Of a stretch of DNA of 64,000 nt, positions 1-11,039 are shown in pieces; positions within the stretch are counted from its first letter, which is position 1, and each line of letters begins with the position of its first letter. The stretch spans positions 27,043,785 to 27,107,784 of the forward strand of contig OZ038452.1 in the NCBI GenBank assembly GCA_964036195.1, read 5' to 3'. The stretch comes from Sphaerolaimus hirsutus (Eukaryota > Nematoda > Chromadorea > Monhysterida > Sphaerolaimidae). The notes below the pieces were generated by a model. The model was not told where the DNA came from. It did no database searches and saw only the letters and a list, made by a program, of their open reading frames with translations. A program made the position numbers and the translations under genes.

Positions 1-414
1 ATAATTTTTAAAAAGTTTTTAAATAGTTTTTTTTAATAAAAAACGTTTTTTTTTATAAAAGCTCCCAGATATGACCTTGTGTCAACATATATAGGTATAT
101 CAGACAGTGGCAATACCATGTGATGTTATATATGACCATATAATGGCTGTTGAGCCATGGGATAGCATTATAAGTTTTGATTTGTGTCAAAAATATCCAT
201 TTTTTGTCGATACGTTCGTATATCGCCTTATAGTCGAATGTTCGTGACTTCAGGTAAAGTTTGGCACGGAATAGTGATGAAACAAGGTGATCAAAGGAGG
301 TTGTTACTTTGGGAGTGAAGTTACACACTGTGAAGGTACATGGAAGCACATTACCTCAATATTATATACTACTATTAATAAAAAACGTTTTAAAAAAAAC
401 ATCGGCCAACCCTA
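1..414. mobile_element. hAT-like element, right part (AACGTTTTTT family)
   Basis: The window opens inside this element. It shares a long interior (about 60-360) with the complete copy at 14281-14965 and ends in the same way, with runs of A and T around AACGTTTT and the terminus CCAACCCTA at 406-414. The left end lies outside the window, so the target duplication cannot be tested here. No transposase is visible. Confidence 0.75.
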
Positions 415-690
415 GCAAGGCCAAGGCATATTACAAGTGGCACATTGTATTTTATGTAGTTGCATGGTTGATTACCTCAAGTGATTTAAACAAAGCTCAC
501 AACGGTAAAAGTGAACAAAAAGTAATAAAAACATGATGAATCAAATTGTATGTGGCAAAAAATCAGCTGACAAAAATACTTCTAACCCAATTGCTAAAAA
601 ATGTCATTTTGAAAAAAACGCAGCATGTCTGGTTTCTGGCTCTTCATAAATATTCCCAGCACCATTTCATATGAACAGTTGAGGCTGGTG
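415..690. other. Unassigned spacer
   Basis: AT-rich sequence between two hAT-like elements. No gene, repeat or RNA could be recognised. Confidence 0.4.
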
Positions 691-923
691 TAGTGATGTA
701 AAATCGCTATGGCGCTAGCGCCAAAGCAAAAAGCGCCATGGCGCTTTTGGCGCTTGGCGCTATTTTTGACCGGCGCCAGGAACAAAATGCCTAGCGCCTA
801 TGCCTGCGCTAGCGCCAAAGCAAAAGGCGCCATGGCGCTTCTGGCGCTTGGCGCTAGGGGTCGGAAAAGCGCCATGGCGCTTTTGGCGCTTGGCGCAAAG
901 TTTTTGTGCTCTTCACATCACTA
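691..923. mobile_element. hAT-like MITE, TAGTGATG ends, GCGCC words
   Basis: The ends are TAGTGATG and CATCACTA. The 8-bp duplication GGCTGGTG flanks it exactly (683-690 and 924-931). The interior is an array of palindromic GCGCCATGGCGC and TTGGCGC words and has no coding capacity. Its siblings are at 5837-6040, 40726-42269 and the end of 61440-61722. Confidence 0.87.
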
Positions 924-1194
924 GGCTGGTGCACCCATATGCCTAGATTGATGCTAATTTCACCTGCAAACGGAAGCGAATGTTACATTTTGTACTGTGC
1001 AGTGTACACTTCCCACTGAAATTTACCATATCCCCTCTGAATAATGGACATAAAATTGAAAATATTTTAAAAACAATGCACCTCAAATCCAAATCTACAG
1101 GACCTCTGGGCTGCCATTAAAAAAACAGTTTCGATGCTTGCATTTTCAAAACAACAATTTCTTCTGACAGGGATTTAAAAACTCCGGTCATGCC

Positions 1195-1315
1195 TAGGGT
1201 GTCAACTTCCCGTTTTCCGCTTTCCGCAGGCAAAATTTTTTCCGTTTCCGTTTTCCGGCAAGTGCATAATTTTTTCCGTTTCCGTTTTCCGTAAAAAAAT
1301 CTTGTTGACGCCCTA
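1195..1315. mobile_element. Short hAT-like MITE, TAGGGTGTCAA ends, TTTTCCG words
   Basis: The ends TAGGGTGTCAA and TTGACGCCCTA face each other around repeated TTTCCGTTTTCCG words. Flanks are GTCATGCC (1187-1194) and GCCATGCC (1316-1323), 7 of 8 bases the same. Same family as 12069-12205 and 46914-48888. Confidence 0.78.
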
Positions 1316-1890
1316 GCCATGCCTAATTCGAACGCGATTTTGTGACGGGTCAACTTTAATATAATAGACATGGAAACCAGTTGACTGATGTCAACTAGTG
1401 TGCGTGGCGCTATCATGCTACATAAGATCTAACACAGTCTTATGTGTTATGATATTTATGTGCAAGTATCCTACTTTGAAGTTGAGCTAGTTGGAATTCT
1501 GTAAGTGGTGACTGATATTTTTTTGTGATGAAGTGTGGCTTTTGTTACAGAAAAAAACGGCTTGAAAGCTGAAATGTAATGTAACAAGAGCCACAGTTTT
1601 GACGCCACATTCTGTAGGCTTTTACATCAAAAACAAATAAAAATAAAAATTAATTATGAGCTTTTACATCAAAACAGCGTATTGTATAGATTTTGGTATC
1701 CTTTTTGAATAATGTTGACACTAAGTTTTTTTGGTGAATTATGGATGGTAAAATTCTATTGTTTCAATATTTTCGCGGTTTTTTTAAATATTAAATGGTT
1801 AGTTATCTATCACAAATCAATTTCAAATATTGCAAATTTCAATAAATACATGTTATTCTCAGGTCACAGCGCTTCCGAATAGGTGCCATT
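1316..1890. other. Unassigned AT-rich stretch
   Basis: No gene or recognisable element was seen. It ends where the CACACTAG-type MITE begins. Confidence 0.4.
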
Positions 1891-2115
1891 GGGCCCGCAC
1901 ACACTACTTGACATCGCAAATTCGTGTCAACTGAATGTCAACTAAAAATAAATAAATTTCAAAGCATGACACTTAACAGAAACAATGAAAATCAAGTGCT
2001 GCTATATAAAATAAACTATGCTGTATCACAATATCACATAGGAAAGTTGACATAACATAATTTAGTCTAATTTAGTTGACACGACTTTTTGATTTCAACT
2101 AGTGTGTGTTGGCAC
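1891..2115. mobile_element. TIR MITE, CACACTAG core, TTGACAT type
   Basis: Starts with GGGCCCGCACACACTA followed by CTTGACAT and ends with AACTAGTGTGTG then GGCAC, giving inverted ends. The AT-rich middle matches, in the opposite direction, the element at 10427-10662. No coding sequence. Confidence 0.75.
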
Positions 2116-2179
2116 ATTGCGGTGAACAGTGATAAGCGCGTAAGTTATAAACTAAAGCTTTGAGTGATAGTGATAAATC

Positions 2180-2300
2180 AAATCCGGTAAAATCAACTTC
2201 AAATGCCTGCTAATAAGTTGTCTGATCACTTAACCTACCAGATAACTTCACTTACCACTTTACTTGTCACTTATTCACTTGAGGAATCAGCCCCAGGTGG
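2180..2300. repeat. AAGTGA-word element fragment
   Basis: Holds repeated TCACTTAC and CACTTGT words and ends with CCCCAGGTGG, as the fold-back at 42786-43479 does. The element at 16624-16830 is related. The left end is unclear. Confidence 0.45.
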
Positions 2301-3320
2301 CATAGAGTTCAAACATGCTATGGTGGTCTGTCGCGAAACAAAAAAAAAAGAAGAAATAAAAACAGTGTGGCATTTTTGAAAGGCGGAAAGTTTTTTGGCG
2401 GATTGAAATCACTATAACTTGAATAAATAAGTCCATGAATTTCTAGAAAAGGTTTAGTGGATAAGTGAGTATGTAAATGTATGTATTTTTGACTAGTCCC
2501 AGTTAGGTGATATTTACTTTACGCCCGGTCTCTCAAATCACTTTATATAATTGATGGTTTATTTTTAGTCTCAATAACCAACATTCCAAACATTTGGGCC
2601 ACCATGTATTTTTAGTATTCAATAGCGTGGCTCATTCTCAATTTTCACAGTAATTTCCGCTGGCGTGACACCATTTCAAGTCGCTTTCGACACAAAGTGC
2701 ATTTCAGTGATTACTTTTCAGTGTAGTCGGCGGGCCGCAAAGTATGCGTCGAAAATTACTTATGTCTTAGTCGATAACGCGCGAGCAGGATACTTATGCA
2801 TGCACTTTCAGAAAAAAAGAAAAAAATTTAAAACAAAGAAGGCGGGGTCGCGAACAAGCGACGTATGTTTTGTTCCTGTAACGTTTTTTTAAACAATTGT
2901 ATTTTATTTACAATGGTGTCATGATGCAGTGTTTCCTTCAGAAAAATGCAAAGCGTGCAGTCAGCGGAGTATATCTAAAATATTTATGCGCTGGAGTGAC
3001 GTTGATAAATTGATGTCAGCTGTAAGATGATAATTCTTTTGCGATGTCTGTCTTGTCTTCTTTGGAATCTGAAACTTTATTTTTTAAATTGTGTATGCTG
3101 GATGAAAATAACGTGTTTTTGAAACTCGATACTGTTCTTAAATGAACTGTAGGTTCAGACGATTTATAAGTATCAAATATCGACCATTTTTGATATCGAA
3201 AAGCGATATGCTTTGATCCAGGGGTCTTGTAGATCGGGAACCGTACAGGGGTTCATTTAAATAGTAGATCGCCCCTATGTGGGATATATAGCTGGGTGGG
3301 AGTTCAATACATAGCTTTTT
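2301..3320. other. Unassigned stretch of 1 kb
   Basis: Mostly AT-rich. A short interval with higher GC (about 2660-2890) has an open frame of 75 codons on the + strand that I do not recognise and that has no supporting splice or domain signal. I see no repeat structure of note. Confidence 0.35.
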
Positions 3321-3995
3321 CAATGTGTAGAGCGAAAAAGCTTAAAAAATAGGTGGAAAATAGCAAAAAATATATGTGTAAAATAGCTAAAAATATTTAG
3401 GTGTAGAAATGTAAAGATTGCATAAAATTGTTGAGAATGAGCAATTGAGCATCAAATAAGTGATTTGAATAAGGAAATTGGAGGAAAAAATCAGCGATTT
3501 TGGGTGAAGAAAAATTCGCTCAAATGTTGGGGGGGGGGGGTCATGACCAAAAAATTGCCACCCCCTACGGGCCCCAATTTGAACCCTTTGCGTGGGTGTG
3601 TGTGAACTTCATTTGTGTACCACTTTTACTTCATTTCCGAAGGTCTGCTGTGTCTAGGTTGAGGTTTGTCATGATAAAGCGTGTCTAAAAGTGTCCATTC
3701 TATTGACATGTTTTTTGTCAAAAATACGTCAGTTCTAAATATATTGTTGTTTTTTAATAATTGTATGTATTCAGAATAGGTACATATATATATAACCATG
3801 TGTGTAGCGGAAAATAGCGATTTTGAAGCTGAAAATTGGCAAAATGGAGCAAAATTTAGCAATTTTGAGTAACAATTGGGTAAACATCCTTCAAAATTAG
3901 CTCCACATAAATAGATAGCTGAGTGATTTGGGGTGCGGCATGGGATAGTAGCCAAAAAAATTGCCTCGGGTAGCTCACTGGCCGTTTATGGGGGG
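3321..3995 (-). repeat. TATC-word repeat family copy
   Basis: Reads, in reverse, like the family copy at 55766-56146: a GGTGAAAA and GCAAAATTT interior, a G-run near 3531-3540, and AGATAGCTGAG followed by GTAGCCAAAAA and TTGCCTCGGG. No coding capacity. Related copies lie near 6921, 11668, 29345 and 36225. Confidence 0.65.
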
Positions 3996-4370
3996 CTGAT
4001 TTCCGTGCACAATTTTGTCAGGTGATTTGTATTCGTCAAAATACGGTAATATTTTTTGTATAGAGTGAAGTCCGATCGGTATATTTATGGCCATATGTTT
4101 TGTATGGTCACATAAACATTGTGTAGCCATGGAAAAGCATGAAAAGTGGTGATTTTTACTTCATAAATCAGTTTTCTTTGGACTTTGTATTTGTTTTTTG
4201 CCTCTCCGTAAGATTTTCCGTTTACTTTGAAAATGTGCATGCAGGGAAATCGAGCATTTCTTTTTTAGTATTAAAATTGTCCAATATGTTTCGAAATTTC
4301 TTTTGAAAATTGAATTAAAAACAAGTGAATTTATTAACGATGCTTCAGAAGAATTGTGGCATTTAAAATA

Positions 4371-4460
4371 AATACCGCATTTCCTCGAAATATCCCCAGC
4401 GGGTTTTTTTCTCGCCAGCAAATTTTGAGAGGTTTATTCAAGGGATGTTTTTGTTTCACC
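4371..4460. repeat. CCGTATTnCCTC-family end fragment
   Basis: Shows the terminal motif ACCGCATTTCCTCGAAAT followed by the usual CGCCAGCAAATTTTGAG block. The opposite end is missing. Confidence 0.6.
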
Positions 4461-5190
4461 AGTAATTTTATGATATTCCAAATACTCAGACATATAAAAA
4501 ATCTAATAATAACAAAGGTGTCTTATGATAATCCTACTTATAATCAAGATAATGAGGTATCACTTAAATACGTTCGCCACTTGTCTACTTGCGGGTTGGC
4601 TTGGATTGTTTTCTTCATTTCACCAACATTTTGTCACGTGCTCACATTTTATTGTCTTCCGCAAAGAATATACAATATTATTGTGTTTTTGTATTTATGT
4701 AAAAGTACATTAGTGTGAGTGATTGCGCTCGCGTCGGCACGATTCATAAAAATAATTATTATTAATTGAAAATGTTTTTACAGTGTGGCGTGTCTGTTCT
4801 GCACCTTGCAACCAGGCATGGTTATGAATAGTCAATGTACATACCTAGAGCATTTTCCATAAGAATTTTTTAATGGAAAATGCCCGTCCTTATTTTGGAG
4901 CTACTTTTCACAGGTTCTTAACACATTTGAACCTTCAGCTAAAGAATAAATGACCTTCTTACCACGTGTATAAATACCTACTTGCATCGATTATTACTCA
5001 GTTGTGAATCACAACTTGTGATGTATTTATACATTTTTACATTTTGCGCTGAAATCTGTCAAATCCAATTTGAAATATGTGTAAGGGATTTGTAACTTTT
5101 TCCTCACATGCTGGCGTTAATTCTGCAAGTTACTACAATCAATGACAAGAAAAATCGTGAATGGATGGAAAAAGCGATTTTCCAACTGGT
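4461..5190. other. Unassigned stretch with one hairpin
   Basis: No gene recognised. At 4850-4882 there is a short hairpin in which GCATTTTCCAT faces ATGGAAAATGC across a small loop. Confidence 0.35.
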
Positions 5191-5650
5191 CCGCTTGTTC
5201 GGTTCAACTGTTCAAACGAACCAATTTTTCAGACCGAGACCAGACATTTTTATCAGGACTAGATGGTCGTGATCGGCACTGGTATTTTTTATTCCGACTG
5301 GGGTGTCGGGTTTGGGATCGGAACCGCTACCACCCAGTCCTCTGAAATACATCAAAGATGTGATGTGATTTTCTCTCCTGACTTTCCTGACTCTCAAGTA
5401 AAGTGCTGGCAAATATACTTGAGCTTTTGAGAATTTTTTTAGATTACGGTTGTTTTCTCAGCCCTTGAGTGAAGGATGGGCAAGCCTACGTCTACAACTA
5501 AATATGATCTCGACCCCGAAACACGAACACTGATCGTGATCCCAAAAACTCAAAAAAACAATCCCGATTTCGAAAGACAATCTCGTTTGAACCGTTGCCC
5601 TTTTAAAAACAGACTTTTTTGAAAAATAGGTTGAAAAAAGCACTGGCCAT
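5191..5650. repeat. CCCGATC-word repeat region
   Basis: Contains repeated GGGATCGG and CCCGATTTCGA words shared with 7145-7290 and 9181-9830. Element ends and target duplication could not be fixed. Confidence 0.55.
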
Positions 5651-5836
5651 ACCTAGTGGGAACTCAAGTTTTCCCAAGCCAGGAAGCATTATATGAGTGA
5701 CAATTTATTTTATAACCTTTTTTACATTCTTATTATTAAGTTTTTTTTGTAAAATAGCGTATTTAAAAAAGAGTCATTAAAAACATTGTTTGCATCCCTA
5801 TACGAGACTGCCACCAGGGCTGTAGAGTGTCACAAC

Positions 5837-6040
5837 TAGTGATGGAAAAGCGCCATGGCGTTAGCGCCAAAGGAAAAAGCGCCACGGCGCTTTTGGCGCT
5901 TGGCGGTGTTTTGCTGTGGCGCCACACCCATGAAAAGCGCTATGGTGCTTCTGGCGCTTGGCGCCATTGTCGCTGGCGCTGTTGTGCGGAAAAGCGCCAT
6001 GGCGCTTGACTCCAAACTCCTTGCGCTTTTTCCATCACTA
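5837..6040. mobile_element. hAT-like MITE, TAGTGATG ends, GCGCC words
   Basis: The ends TAGTGATGGAAAAGCGC and GCGCTTTTTCCATCACTA are inverted repeats, with an exact 8-bp duplication GTCACAAC (5829-5836 and 6041-6048). The interior consists of GCGCCATGGCGC and GGCGCTTGGCGC words. Closest sibling of 691-923. Confidence 0.88.
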
Positions 6041-6317
6041 GTCACAACTTATTTGAAAACACGTATTTACGTCATTTTCCACATTAGAAAAAAACAATCA
6101 AGCCATATTTTAGTACCGCCCGTCTGGATAGTTGACACACATGTGGCATTTTATTTCTTTTATTATCGCTAGTTTCGTTATTATTCTATTATATTTAGCC
6201 ATTATTGCAAGATGATTGAGTAATGTTGTATTTGTTTCTTTTTTGTTATGATTCATTTTAAATTATATTTACTATTTTTAAACAACATGTTATCGATGCC
6301 GTAATGCATTTAATTTA

Positions 6318-6400
6318 AGCAGGGGTCTCCTAGATTTTGATCCTCCGGGAGGTTGGATAGATAAAAAAGGGGGGTTGCGGGGCTTTTCAGCCAAGCGACA
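6318..6400 (+). repeat. TATC-word family, left-end fragment
   Basis: Begins CAGGGGTCTCCTAG, the same start as the copies at 6921 and 55766, followed by GGATAGATA. Truncated. Confidence 0.5.
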
Positions 6401-6920
6401 TTTCAGCACTTTAAATTTATGCATGTATATGTATAATGTATCATCAGGTCCGCCGGCTGCACACTTTGAGGTGAAATCTACCATATTCCATCTGAATAAA
6501 ACAAACCGAGTATATTCTTTTTCACATTTCAATAAAATGTACCGTAATACACCCGATAATAACCCTGAATATAATTTTTCTCATCACATCACATTGCTCT
6601 GGCTATGCTCGAATTTGGTGCACGATTTTCCTACTATTTTTATTCATCAAAATACGGTTATGACATTCACATATTTAACTTCTTTCCTAGAGTATGAAAG
6701 AGTTTGTACCGGCAATGTCTCTGGTTTCATGCAAAATGAATACCGACTCTCATGCATAGGAAAAATGTTCGACCGTCTGACATGACGAATGTTTATTACA
6801 GATACAGTTAACGCGGCTGATAAATTAATTTTTTTCTCCAGTATTTCGCAATAGATGTGCTGCTGTGGCTTTTGCGTCTAAATTAAGTTGTTGGGGTTTT
6901 TTTCAGTGAAGAATCAGACA
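6401..6920. other. Unassigned stretch
   Basis: An open frame of 136 codons crosses this region on the + strand, but it starts inside repeat sequence and shows no recognisable motif. I do not call it a gene. Confidence 0.35.
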
Positions 6921-7150
6921 CAGGGGTCTCCTGGGGGGGGGCTGGGGGGGGGGGGGGGCTGCCCCCCTCAAATCGGCCAGCTATCTATCTATCCCGGAGA
7001 CTGCTCAGCTATCTATCCATCCCGAGGCAAAATTTTTGGCTACTACCCCCAAAGACCCCCCCCCCCCCCCAATCGCTCAGCTATCTATCTATCTAGAGTG
7101 GTTTTTGCGAAATTCTGCCCCAATTTTTGCTCAAAATCACTAATTTTCGC
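6921..7150 (+). repeat. TATC-word repeat family copy
   Basis: Starts CAGGGGTCTCCTGGGGG, then has several CAGCTATCTATC words and two long C-runs or G-runs. The 3' side runs into CCCGATC-word sequence (7145-7290). Confidence 0.65.
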
Positions 7151-7290
7151 ACCTTTGTATACTTTCGGGATCGGGATTGGTTTTCGTAGATTTCGGGATC
7201 CGGATTGGGATTGGCTTTTTGAGATTTCGGGATCGGGACCACTAGATCCCGAATTTTTTTGGGTTTCGGAGTTTGAAGCGGTATTTTTAC
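7145..7290. repeat. CCCGATC-word repeat
   Basis: Repeated TTTCGGGATCGGGATTGG-type words, as at 9181-9830. It interrupts the TATC-family copy to its left. Confidence 0.5.
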
Positions 7291-7478
7291 GTATGCGATG
7301 TACATAACAATAAGAGAGATTGTGAGGGGCGAAATGCGCGCTTGCGCGAAAATTGTTTGAAAACAACCTATTTACAAAATCGGTATAGAAAAGTGCCATT
7401 CTCGGCAATTTTTATGTCCGGCCCGGGAAGGGGGGCGCCCCCCCCCGCCCCCCTCCTGGCTACGCCACTGTCCACATA

Positions 7479-8211
7479 TAGGGTTGGGACGATATATCGT
7501 ATCGAATATCGGATATCGACTATTTTTTCATATCGAATATCGATATCGAAAATTTTGAAAAAATATCGAATATCGACCATTTTTTCGATATTTTCGATAT
7601 TCTATACTCCCTATGCCTGACTTCAAATAAGCCAGGAATGGCACTATTAGAAGGCGATTTCATAAGCAATTTTAACAAATTTTGCGCGCAAGCGCGCACT
7701 ATGTTCCCACATGACAGGTATTTTTGTTTCAGCACTTGCGGCAGCATCAAATCTTGTGCAAATGCTCTCTCAGATGTTCACATAAGAGTATATGTATGTT
7801 TAATAACTACTTACACCATGGAAACATCAATGGCACCATGGCATGGCACCTATAAATGGGGCTGGCACCTTTTCCTTACCACATCTGTCACATTTTTAAA
7901 TCATTGTCTCATTTTGATCATTGTGTGCCATTTAAATTTGTATCATCTACTTTTCAGTAGATGATCAGTTGGGTTTGTGATCAAATGGAAATGCAATATG
8001 CCAAATGAGATATGCCCTGTTATACCAAAAGCAAAATATCGAAATATCGAAAATATCGCAATATCGATATCGAATATCGAGCATTTTTTAATATCGAATA
8101 TCGAATATCGATATCGAGGGTCCATATCGTATCGATATCGAATATCGATTTTCTGAAAAAAATATCGAATATCGAATATCGATATCGAAAAGTCATATCG
8201 TCCCAACCCTA
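7479..8211. mobile_element. hAT-like element, TAGGGTTGGGAC ends, ATCGATATCG words
   Basis: The ends TAGGGTTGGGACGATAT and its reverse complement are flanked by an exact 8-bp duplication TCCACATA (7471-7478 and 8212-8219). Both sub-ends carry dense ATCGAATATCGATATCG arrays. The middle (about 7620-8030) is unique-looking AT-rich DNA without a transposase. Confidence 0.9.
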
Positions 8212-8489
8212 TCCACATAGGTAGAGCTGGGCGATTTGGGGCTCCATTGTAACCCCCACGGCGGTCCGAATCTACACACCCGTTCAAACAACAGCATGAA
8301 CTACATAAAAGCTGCGTGATAAACCTGGCGCCATTATGGCCATTTAGCAACTCTGTCCGTGTCAGCCCGATGTGCAGGGAATCAGTCAGTCAAACGGCAG
8401 CCGGCCGCTGAGACACATTTCCATGCGTCGAGCATGTGCACACTGCCCGGCCGCACGCTCGCATTTTTCTCAACAAAACGTTCCATTGA

Positions 8490-8779
8490 CCCTACACGCT
8501 TCAGTTGACAATGACACCAAATGTCAACTGGTTCCCATCCCAATTCAAAGCTTGCTCACGAGTGACACTACGCATTGTTGCCTACAGTAATACTCCATGC
8601 AGACCTTGTATTTATTTACATTTCGACACACTGCAACATTGATTTCAACACAACAGCTTCATGTGCAACAAGATTCAGCACTTTTGCATTTGTACATCGT
8701 TCGTCGGCTCGTCAGCAAGTTTGAATTGGGATCGGAACCAGTTGACATTTGGTGTCGCTGTAAACTAATGTGTGTATGG
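8490..8779. mobile_element. TIR MITE, CACACTAG core, ACCAAATGTCAACTGG type
   Basis: The left end has CCCTACACGCTTCAGTTGAC and then GACACCAAATGTCAACTGG. The right end has CCAGTTGACATTTGGTGTCG followed by GTGTGTATGGGCCC. It abuts the next copy at 8778. Confidence 0.7.
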
Positions 8780-8955
8780 GCCCACACGCTAGTTGACATT
8801 GACACCAAATGTCAACTGGTGCCGATCCCGATTCAAAGCTTGCTGACGAGCCGACGAATGACGTTCAAATGCAAGCTCATGCAAATGCAAATGAATTCGG
8901 AATGAAACCAGTTGACATTTGGTGTCGATGTCAACTAGCGTGTGGGGGGGGGGCC
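8778..8955. mobile_element. TIR MITE, CACACTAG core, ACCAAATGTCAACTGG type
   Basis: The ends GGGCCCACACGCTAGTTGAC and GTCAACTAGCGTGTG are inverted. Inside are GACACCAAATGTCAACTGG and its reverse complement. Close relative of 17617-17780 and of the ends of 30271-30662. Confidence 0.8.
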
Positions 8956-9180
8956 TATGGCCATTTTCGTTGACAAAAACATATCGTTCCAAAAATGATT
9001 TCAGGCGCGAAACGTGTCGGTTGTACTCGACTCCGCCTTAAAATATTGTTTTTGTGAAAATGCGTGCGTATCCAAAGTAAAAATCGTAAATACCAAGTAT
9101 AGGCGGGTAAGACATAAGTAAATATATGCGGATGAATACTGTGCTGTCCGCCGAGTTTACGTATTTATACATTAATTAAG

Positions 9181-9830
9181 ATATTCGAAGTGGCTGAACG
9201 AGGGTTTCGTGTATCGGGTTTGTGTCGTGTTTCGGGATCGGGGCTGATAATTCCCGACGTTTTCCATACTCTGGATCGGTATTGACACGGGTTATTTTTG
9301 CTGTCCATGTGGAAAAGTGACGGGAAAAGTGTTTCATTGTGAGTCGAGCGACAAGTAAAATTATAAAATACATGAAAATTTCTGATTCTGAATGAAAATA
9401 TTGTTTCTGTATTCAACGGTAAAAATCCTTTGTGTCATGATGTTTATGAAAATATTGTTTTGGACAAGTGGCAATGAATATGTAATGTGGAATGTCACAT
9501 AAAAAGCAAACCCAACCCAAGTATCCCGATCCCGACCATGGAAAATATAGTGGAAATGATAAAAAATTAAAAAATAACTTTTTGCACTGAGAAATGTGAA
9601 TGTAAACGTCAAGTAAGTGTGCTTTTATGTCACTTATGCAATTAGAGAAAAAAACCTCATTACCAGAACTTTGACAAAAATCCCGATCCCGAAAACACAC
9701 AAAAAACAATCCCGATCCCGTGACCCCAATCCTGATCCCGATTCGGAACATTCACAATACCAATCCCGATTCGGAACATTCAAAATACCAATCCCGATCC
9801 CGAAAAGTCAATCCCGTTTGAACCCTACTT
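9181..9830. repeat. CCCGATC-word repeat region
   Basis: Many CCCGATCCCGA words on the right half (9680-9830) and their complements on the left (9200-9290). The right edge reads GGGTTCAAACGGGATTG in reverse. Probably a TIR element, but the target duplication was not found. Confidence 0.55.
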
Positions 9831-10426
9831 ACCTTACCACTTACCACTTTTCTTGGCACTTGTCAACTTGCGGAATTTTGCTTAGTTGTTGCTATCGGGT
9901 TCCAATTTCAATTGAACCCTGGCTGAAAGCATCTTTAGAAATCAGCAACAACTATGTGCACTTCGGTTTTTATGGCAGTTTCTCATTTGTGAAAGTATTT
10001 TCTTTTGGTTGCGTTGCGTTTGCGCAAATTTTCAATGTGTGCATGTTTTTATTTACGTTGGGAAATTGATTTTAGACATATTCAGTCTTTTTTTAATGGT
10101 GTTCTGGCTAATGGTTAAATAAATACTTTATAATTTATTCTTTTGTCATTCCCCCTCCTTAAGAGAATGATAAATATTTTACGTTAAAATTAAATGTCTT
10201 ATTGGATTTGACCATTCGTACAAAAGATATATTGCGTGATCGAAATGTTTGTCAAGAATGCACTGCTCTGCAATTTTTGTTATCACTTTAAAGCCTATTT
10301 CATTTTCATATTTTCTATCATCTACTCATGCAAAATATTTTTACGTTTGCATTTGAATTTAACGTTCTACACGTGGCAAGCATAAATACGTCACTTTTTA
10401 CAGTTGACAACAACTGAATTCTTGTT
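9831..10426. other. Unassigned stretch
   Basis: The first 60 bases hold CTTACCACTT words of the AAGTGA-type repeats. The rest is AT-rich with nothing recognised. Confidence 0.35.
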
Positions 10427-10662
10427 GGGCCCCCACACACTAGTTGACATCAACATTCGTGTCAACTTTATTCAACTACATTATGGTCAATTATGTGATT
10501 TCAACTTTCCTATGATATAGCTTAAGTTATTTTATATGGTGACACTTGATTTTGATTGTTTCTGCTGAGTGTGATGCTTAGAAATGATTTTTTGTTCTAT
10601 TAAGTTGACATTCAGTTGACACAAATTTGCGATGTCAACTATGTGATGTGTGTGCGGGCCCA
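10427..10662. mobile_element. TIR MITE, CACACTAG core, TTGACAT type
   Basis: The ends are GGGCCCCCACACACTAG with TTGACATC, and GATGTCAAC with GTGTGTGCGGGCCC. The middle matches the element at 1891-2115 in the other orientation. Confidence 0.78.
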
Positions 10663-11039
10663 TTCTGACCTAAATAGATTTCTGCGCATTTCCACGTTTT
10701 CTGCAATTCGGTGCCATTGGGTGCCTTGTGCGTTTTTTTGAATGAGTTTTTTATGATTGCTTTCAATTTTTCCGTTGAAGGAATTAACTTAAAATGGCAT
10801 TTTTCAGCGATTTTGAACCCCTTCACACTTTTAGTGTTTTTTATATTTTCTATTTTTATTTTTTGAAAACTGTTTTCATATATAGGTATTTACATCAAAA
10901 TTCGCACAAGAAAACAATATCTCGCAATTTACCATTATTTCACACAATTTTGTCATCTTCTACAGATAATGTGCACCATTAAAATATTGATATTAAAATT
11001 CTACAAAACTACTTACAAAGTTATAAATGCGTTTACACC
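10663..11039. other. Upstream region of the receptor gene
   Basis: AT-rich DNA between a MITE and the receptor start codon. A 5' UTR and promoter must lie here or further upstream, but no core promoter could be called with confidence. Confidence 0.35.

Noticed and set aside
6375-6785. 136-codon open frame on the + strand
   Set aside because: It starts within a TATC-family fragment, has low-complexity composition and shows no motif or splice support.
7471-8219. ATCGATATCG arrays as a satellite
   Set aside because: They lie only at the two ends of one TIR element with an exact 8-bp target duplication, so they are subterminal repeats of that element.
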